Assembly (NCBI GenBank): GCA_000469685.2
Contig: LS997564.1
Location: forward strand, 39,218,448 to 39,282,447
Direction of reading: 5' to 3'
DNA: 64,000 nt
DNA from: Haemonchus contortus
Taxonomy: Eukaryota > Nematoda > Chromadorea > Rhabditida > Trichostrongylidae
In this document: piece after piece, positions 60,301-64,000 of the stretch
Layout of the letters: every line of letters starts with the position of its first letter
Position numbering within the stretch: the first letter of the stretch is position 1
Made by a program: the position numbers and the translations under genes
The notes under the pieces: generated by a model
Databases searched by the model: none
The model's input: the letters and a program-made list of their open reading frames with translations, nothing else
Told to the model about the DNA's origin: nothing

Positions 60301-62004
60301 TCGAACCCAAAATCTCACGATAATGTTGCCTTTTGTTCTTTTTGCGTGTTCGCTAGTTCTTATCTGTGATCAGATGATTTGTCGGGCTCCAAGAAACTCG
60401 TCCAGAACTGGACTGACAACATAACGGTAACGGCTGCGGAGTCTTCTTTAGGTGTAAGAGCGCTTAGAGATGTCAGAGGGTCTGAGGGGACTACCTGTTA
60501 CTTGTAATCCTACAGTACCTTTAATGTAGTGGCTCAGAGAGATTCATACCGTACCTTTAATTTAATGGTTCAGAGGGATAAGAAAAAAGGTGAAGTCCCG
60601 TCGTTTAATCGCATTTGGAGTAACCCCCCTTACGTTCTACCTCAAGCTCATAGTCGCAGCGACAAAGGTCGGTCTTCTTGCCCTCCCAGACAAGTCTGAC
60701 TCCACTTAAGCGACCCTGGAGAGGCGGAAAGCTCGTTTGGGTCGAACGGCAGGCATTTTCTGAATGATGGCGATCTTGAGTTTGGTAATTTTTCGGTAGC
60801 TGCCAATCGATATATCGATTAGTCAGTCCATTCGCCCATGAATAACCCGTTTCCCACTCCATAGGACTGATCATACTAGCTGATTTCGCGATATACATAG
60901 ACACTTGATGCCGGGGCTTTGTAGCGTAAACTGATGGCGTCGGTGATGGCTATGGGAGGAATTGTTTGAGAAACTCGTTCGGATAATGATGTGATGACGG
61001 TATTACGGTAACTGAAAAATACGGTAATCTTCAATCTGGCATGTTTTCAGGTCGGTAACGGATCCACGAAGCGGAAAACGCGTAGCACTAAAGAAAATGC
61101 CCAACGTCTTTCAGAATCTGGCCTCTTGTAAACGGGTTTTTCGCGAAATTCGTATGCTTTCATCATTTAAGCACGATAATGTGAGTGGCTTCACGCCTTT
61201 AAGGTAATTAATTACCTTTACCTTCAATTACTGGAAACTTATCCTTTTTGTTTATTTTTTATCTACTGGTTTGGATTGGCCAGTAGATGCTCACTTTTTC
61301 TTAAACATTAGAAATTTTCTTGAAAAAATCCAAAAAATTTTTCCTAATAAACTCAAAAACGGTTGAAATGAGGTAGCGGGAGATACTGTAGGTACTGTAG
61401 AGTACTGTAAAGCTCTCGGTGTATTTTTATTCATTAATCACTGCAATTTGGGCCGAAAAGTAATTCCATAAAGCAGCTTTCCAATAGCTGAGCAATCAAA
61501 TTTTGAAAAATTAAATTTTTATTAAAATTATTATTAAAAAATTAAATAAAATTAAATTGGTTCCAAGTCGCAGAGGGATGGCTATCAACACCTCATCTTT
61601 GTTTTTTTTTTTCAAAAATACAAAAATAATTTTCAATGTTATGGCTATCGAAGTAGCTTTGTATGTCTTGACCCGAAATTTTTTTCATTTGAGTTTTTGC
61701 TGAAATTTTTCTGTCTATACATTTTTGCAGTGCATTTTAACAAAGATTATTCGAACTTTCCAAAGTTTTTCAAAAATTTCCCAAAAAACTGAAAGAAAAT
61801 CGACCAGGGTGGGTATTGGATTTTCAACACATTTTTTATTTTCCCCTTTATCAGCCTAATTTATTATTTACAAATTTCTTTACCAATTTACTTTTTTTTC
61901 CATTTCTTTGTAATCTTAAAATTAAAAAGAAAAGCGTCAATATTTCAGGTCCTTTCGCTATTGGACATCTTACAACCAACGAATCCACATTTCTTTCAAG
62001 AGCT
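54270..62004 (+). CDS. lit-1: LIT-1 / Nemo-like kinase (NLK), partial gene, six exons
   Basis: Serine/threonine kinase of the Nemo-like (MAPK-related) family. In C. elegans LIT-1 acts with WRM-1 on the TCF factor POP-1 in Wnt-dependent asymmetric division. Six exons (54270-54374, 54435-54545, 56774-56922, 60163-60275, 61051-61180, 61949-62004) join in phase to give about 221 residues. The first three encode a Ser-, Gln- and His-rich leader. The fourth has the family hallmark QPDRPIGYGAFGVVW with the glycine loop. The fifth has VALKK with the ATP-binding lysine and FREIRML with the helix-C glutamate. The sixth has VLSLLDILQP. HRD, DFG and the activation loop are absent, so the 3' part must lie beyond 64,000. 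The exon before 54270 must end with one leftover codon base and was not identified with confidence. Introns are 60, 2228, 3240, 775 and 768 bp. Family identity is very secure; exon ends rest on splice consensus and phase. Confidence 0.93.
54398..54422 (+). repeat. Inverted repeat filling the 60-bp lit-1 intron
   Basis: AATCGATAAT, a 5-base spacer GATCG, then ATTATCGATT: a perfect 10-bp inverted repeat inside the intron at 54375-54434. It carries three overlapping ATCGAT cores and could fold in the pre-mRNA, bringing donor and acceptor together. Confidence 0.85.
54435..54545 (+). CDS. lit-1: lit-1 internal exon B (Gln/His-rich)
   Basis: The acceptor is TTTTTTCAG and the donor is TTG|GTAAGTT. 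The single G left by exon A plus CA gives Ala, then NFPLISSAELVQQLAHHQQ and a further Gln/His run. Such low-complexity leaders are usual before the NLK kinase domain. It leaves one base for the next exon. Confidence 0.8.
54554..54561. promoter_or_regulatory. CRE-like palindrome TGACGTCA
   Basis: A perfect 8-bp CREB/ATF-type consensus lies eight bases inside the 2.2-kb lit-1 intron. Chance occurrence is possible, since similar words occur at 36379 and 50149. Function is inference only. Confidence 0.25.
56774..56922 (+). CDS. lit-1: lit-1 internal exon C (linker)
   Basis: The acceptor is ATTTTTAG and the donor is CCCCAG|GTATTG. The leftover G plus GC makes Gly. The reading continues DMALVSHPATATAVGAAQMY, then a Lys/Glu patch, and ends in QMQQQQLPQ exactly at a codon boundary. 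The exon is 149 bp, and its ends fit both neighbours in phase. Confidence 0.83.
59506..59853 (+). CDS. Unidentified open frame inside a lit-1 intron
   Basis: An open frame of up to 115 codons lies on the lit-1 strand within the 3.2-kb intron between exons C and D. Its second half looks compositionally protein-like, with RRFWFFVLEFLRHYAKNPDS and later SDRYAFHNDPYRFDHVVYFG. It ends in an acidic stretch and TGA at about 59853. I recognise no domain. It could be a nested gene fragment, a dead transposon piece or chance. There is no clear promoter, and the ATG is not supported. Confidence 0.2.
   Translation: MVINYDFPLLSLSVCFLSNLQQTAVFLLSILPKSRRFWFFVLEFLRHYAKNPDSRLSDRYAFHNDPYRFDHVVYFGVRNDSTISLSWPEPIAWPPAYSSGGVDIPYDNDSIVSVN
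60163..60275 (+). CDS. lit-1: lit-1 internal exon D (glycine-rich loop)
   Basis: The acceptor is a T-run ending in TTTAG and the donor is GTGTG|GTAAGT. It starts in phase 0 and encodes AAHVSNAILAATQPFYPAPV followed by QDAQPDRPIGYGAFGVVW. GYGAFGVV is the kinase ATP-binding glycine loop, and PDRPIGYGAFGVVW is nearly invariant in Nemo-like kinases. The Trp codon is split across the intron. Confidence 0.95.
60515..60578 (+). repeat. 36-bp direct duplication in lit-1 intron
   Basis: GTACCTTTAATGTAGTGGCT at 60515 and GTACCTTTAATTTAATGGTT at 60551, each followed by CAGAG. Confidence 0.8.
60670..60780 (-). mobile_element. tRNA-derived SINE, body fragment in lit-1 intron
   Basis: CTCCCAGACAAGTCTGACTC, AGCGACCCTGGAGAGGCGGA, AAGCTCGTTTGG and a following TCGAACGGCAGGC match the family body. 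Both ends are missing. Confidence 0.6.
60805..60820. repeat. 16-bp palindrome AATCGATATATCGATT in lit-1 intron
   Basis: A perfect palindrome in the intron between exons D and E. The same 16-mer occurs at 44987-45002, and its 14-bp core occurs again at 18654-18667. Confidence 0.85.
61051..61180 (+). CDS. lit-1: lit-1 internal exon E (catalytic lysine, helix C)
   Basis: The acceptor is ATGTTTTCAG and the donor is GATAAT|GTGAGT. It completes the split Trp and reads SVTDPRSGKRVALKKMPNVF, QNLASCKRVFREIRMLSSFK and HDN. The first K of VALKK is the ATP-anchoring lysine, and the E of FREIRML is its helix-C partner. The exon ends at a codon boundary. Confidence 0.95.
61949..62004 (+). CDS. lit-1: lit-1 internal exon F (kinase N-lobe, last exon in window)
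   Basis: The acceptor is ATATTTCAG and the donor is GAGCT|GTGAGTTC. This 56-bp exon reads VLSLLDILQPTNPHFFQEL and leaves two bases. It follows directly from HDN of the previous exon as in other NLK proteins. No exon encoding the expected next block (hinge and SDLHK region) is visible between 62005 and 64000, so the next intron exceeds 1.99 kb. Confidence 0.9.
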
Positions 62005-64000
62005 GTGAGTTCATTTATTCAATACTTATTGACTATTTATTATTCTGTTTCTATTTATTAATAATTAATTGTATTTTAGTTGAATATTTTATTGATTTCA
62101 TATTATTTATTGATGTTATCACTTCTTGGCATTCCAATGAGTGATTGGTAGAATATTCCTTTTTTCTGTCACTGATAAGACCTAATTCATCGGAGACTCG
62201 TCAAAAAATTCGATATTTCGCCAAATTTATTGAAATTCATTTGAAAATGGGTTAAGTCCTTGATCTACTATGATCTATTTGAAGTCTTTGAAATGAAATG
62301 AGTTAATCCTTGTGTTCGACTTGAAGGGAGGCCCCCCGAGTCCCTTCCAATGGGCTTTAGTAGACCTGGATCAGAGGCTCCCACCCGTTACCTACAAGGT
62401 ACCATTTTGCCAAAAAAAAAATCGAATTTTCGCAAATATTCTTCGTGGGGCGCAAGATGCGATGTACCTCTCCTGTAGTATCCCGACAAGAATTTACCGT
62501 AATAGGTGTGGTACTAGACGGTCGCGGTTGCTTCCTGACTTATACGCCTTTCTTCAGACATTTACCCGTCGCTCTACCTTTTTTCAAATCCCTTTTGTCC
62601 TTCTAGGTGTCCTCTCAAAAATCACAATCTAATAACTAGTTAGATGGGGTCATTCATGGCGGCTCCCATCCAGTTATGTAAGCAAAGGTCAGGTTAGGTG
62701 GTTGTGTCTTTGTCCTCGGTCCGGGTGCATGCCCTCATCAGGGCCGTTATTCTTGCTGCTCATGAGGTCATACCCGTGGCAGATTGCTTTACTACTTGAC
62801 CGCATGGGCGACAACTGATGCGTATTGATCGATTGCCGGCCAACTGGGTACGTCCGCCCGGGTTGTGCCGATCCTACCTAACACCTCAGATAGCTGAGGT
62901 CAAGTTCGAGGTCACCAGACGGAGACACAGGCACATCAGCGTTTGGGTGCATAGACGGTTCAAATCGTCGCTTCTCAGTGCCGACTGGGGCCGAAAATCC
63001 CGGAGCGGGGATGGGGATTTGGCACATTTTGCCCCTATGGCCTCATTTGGGAGGTGAAGGAGCTGGAGATGGGCTACCAGTAACAGTTGTTGTCACTGAG
63101 GGGAATAAGGGCAGTGAAAGAGGGCCAACGAAATTCCTAAAATTTCAGTCAGGGATTAAGGATTTAGGGGGCAGGGAGGGGGATGGATCTGGCGATGACC
63201 CAAATTTCAATTTCATAATGCCACTCGATTAAAGTGCCCTTTCATCGACCCTGACCTGACCCGTATGAAAGGGAAAATTAAGCCATTTACCGTATCTCCG
63301 CGCATCGGATTGCAAAATTCCCGTCGTGACCCGACTGGCGAGTATTTTCAAAGAAGGTCACGATCTGAATTCGTCTCACTTTCGTCTTCTCGTTTATGGG
63401 GCCATTACCCTCCAATGTGCCGAAAAATTCTGAAAATGGCCGATGAATTGCTTTGGAGATGGGTTTTTGCCTGGTTTTCCCCATGGTTGCAATTCCATGT
63501 TTTGAAATTTACGGTAGACTAGAATCCTAAATCAGTCGATAAAGGGATTACCCAATCAGGATACGGTAGGTTTTTGACCTGAACCTGCAGGTGGCGATAA
63601 GATGAGGGCGGCTAGAAGGGGGGTGCTGAATGGTGATGGTTGGTGTCCTTAGTGCCTGGTACGCGATTGACCCGCACCACAGACACACACACACCACCAC
63701 CCCACCACCCTAACAAATAACAATGTCCCCCATCTCGATTCCTCCGACACATTTTACTCTACGGTAAGATTAGGGACCATATAAAGTGGTAATCCTGTGG
63801 AACAGGCAGATGGAAGAGGAAGGAACTCGACAGATTTTCGGTCAGTAGAAGTGCTGGAGCACGACTATTCTCATACTTCGGGAAATTTTATTTGTACAGC
63901 GTGAAAATCCGAATTTGCCCCGTCCGACCTCTCATGGCGTTCGAATCGAAGGCCAAAAATTGATTTGAGGCTAAAATAAGTAAGAAGGGTCCAAGGAAAG
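62005..64000. other. lit-1 intron, continuing past the window
   Basis: No further kinase exon is recognisable. It contains CACACACACACACCACC near 63685 and ordinary intronic sequence. Confidence 0.6.

Noticed and set aside
1..64000. CRISPR array, bacterial operon or phage content
   Set aside because: No regularly spaced identical repeats with unique spacers, no ribosome-binding-site-led compact genes; introns and eukaryotic elements dominate.

Overview
The window looks like nuclear DNA from a nematode, probably a rhabditid. Splice acceptors read TTTTCAG or TTTTTAG, donors read GTAAGT or GTGAGT, and short TACGGTAA/TACTGTAG-like words typical of nematode introns recur throughout. The only conserved host gene I recognise is the orthologue of C. 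elegans lit-1, a Nemo-like kinase. Gene density is very low. Most of the 64 kb is non-coding sequence filled with dead or non-autonomous mobile elements, microsatellites and GC-rich trinucleotide islands. No operon, CRISPR array, rRNA or intact tRNA was seen.

Layout. 1-1,100: three tandem copies of a 127-bp GC-box repeat, then an interspersed repeat ending in a CAGACAAA microsatellite. 1,100-36,600: no supported host gene. This part holds many copies of a tRNA-derived SINE family on both strands, two compact hairpins (11,881-11,918 and 12,433-12,482), a foldback of about 275 bp (14,757-15,032), an A+T-rich block (15,400-16,600), the 3' stub of a LINE (18,510-18,600) and several GC-rich islands. 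36,600-39,660: a 3.06-kb, 5'-truncated, frameshifted CR1-like LINE on the minus strand, with endonuclease and reverse transcriptase. 39,665-54,200: further islands and SINEs, a tandem duplication near 45 kb, and a complete 513-bp piggyBac-type MITE with TTAA target duplications (48,855-49,367).

54,270-62,004 (+): six internal exons of the lit-1 orthologue, 664 coding nt or about 221 residues, running from the low-complexity N-terminal region to the start of the kinase domain. All exon phases join. The first exon or exons and the remainder of the kinase (HRD, DFG, activation loop) are not seen. The 3' part continues past the right edge, and the 5' part lies further upstream or was not recognised. 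Introns range from 60 bp to 3.2 kb and are unusually rich in ATCGAT-core sequences.

The strongest observations for follow-up are the tRNA-derived SINE family (16 copies or large fragments plus at least seven end fragments), the piggyBac MITE with its pair of internal 22-bp palindromes, the shared tail-plus-hairpin design at two LINE 3' ends, the compact hairpins, and the inverted repeat filling the 60-bp lit-1 intron. I did not find a convincing new multi-gene system.
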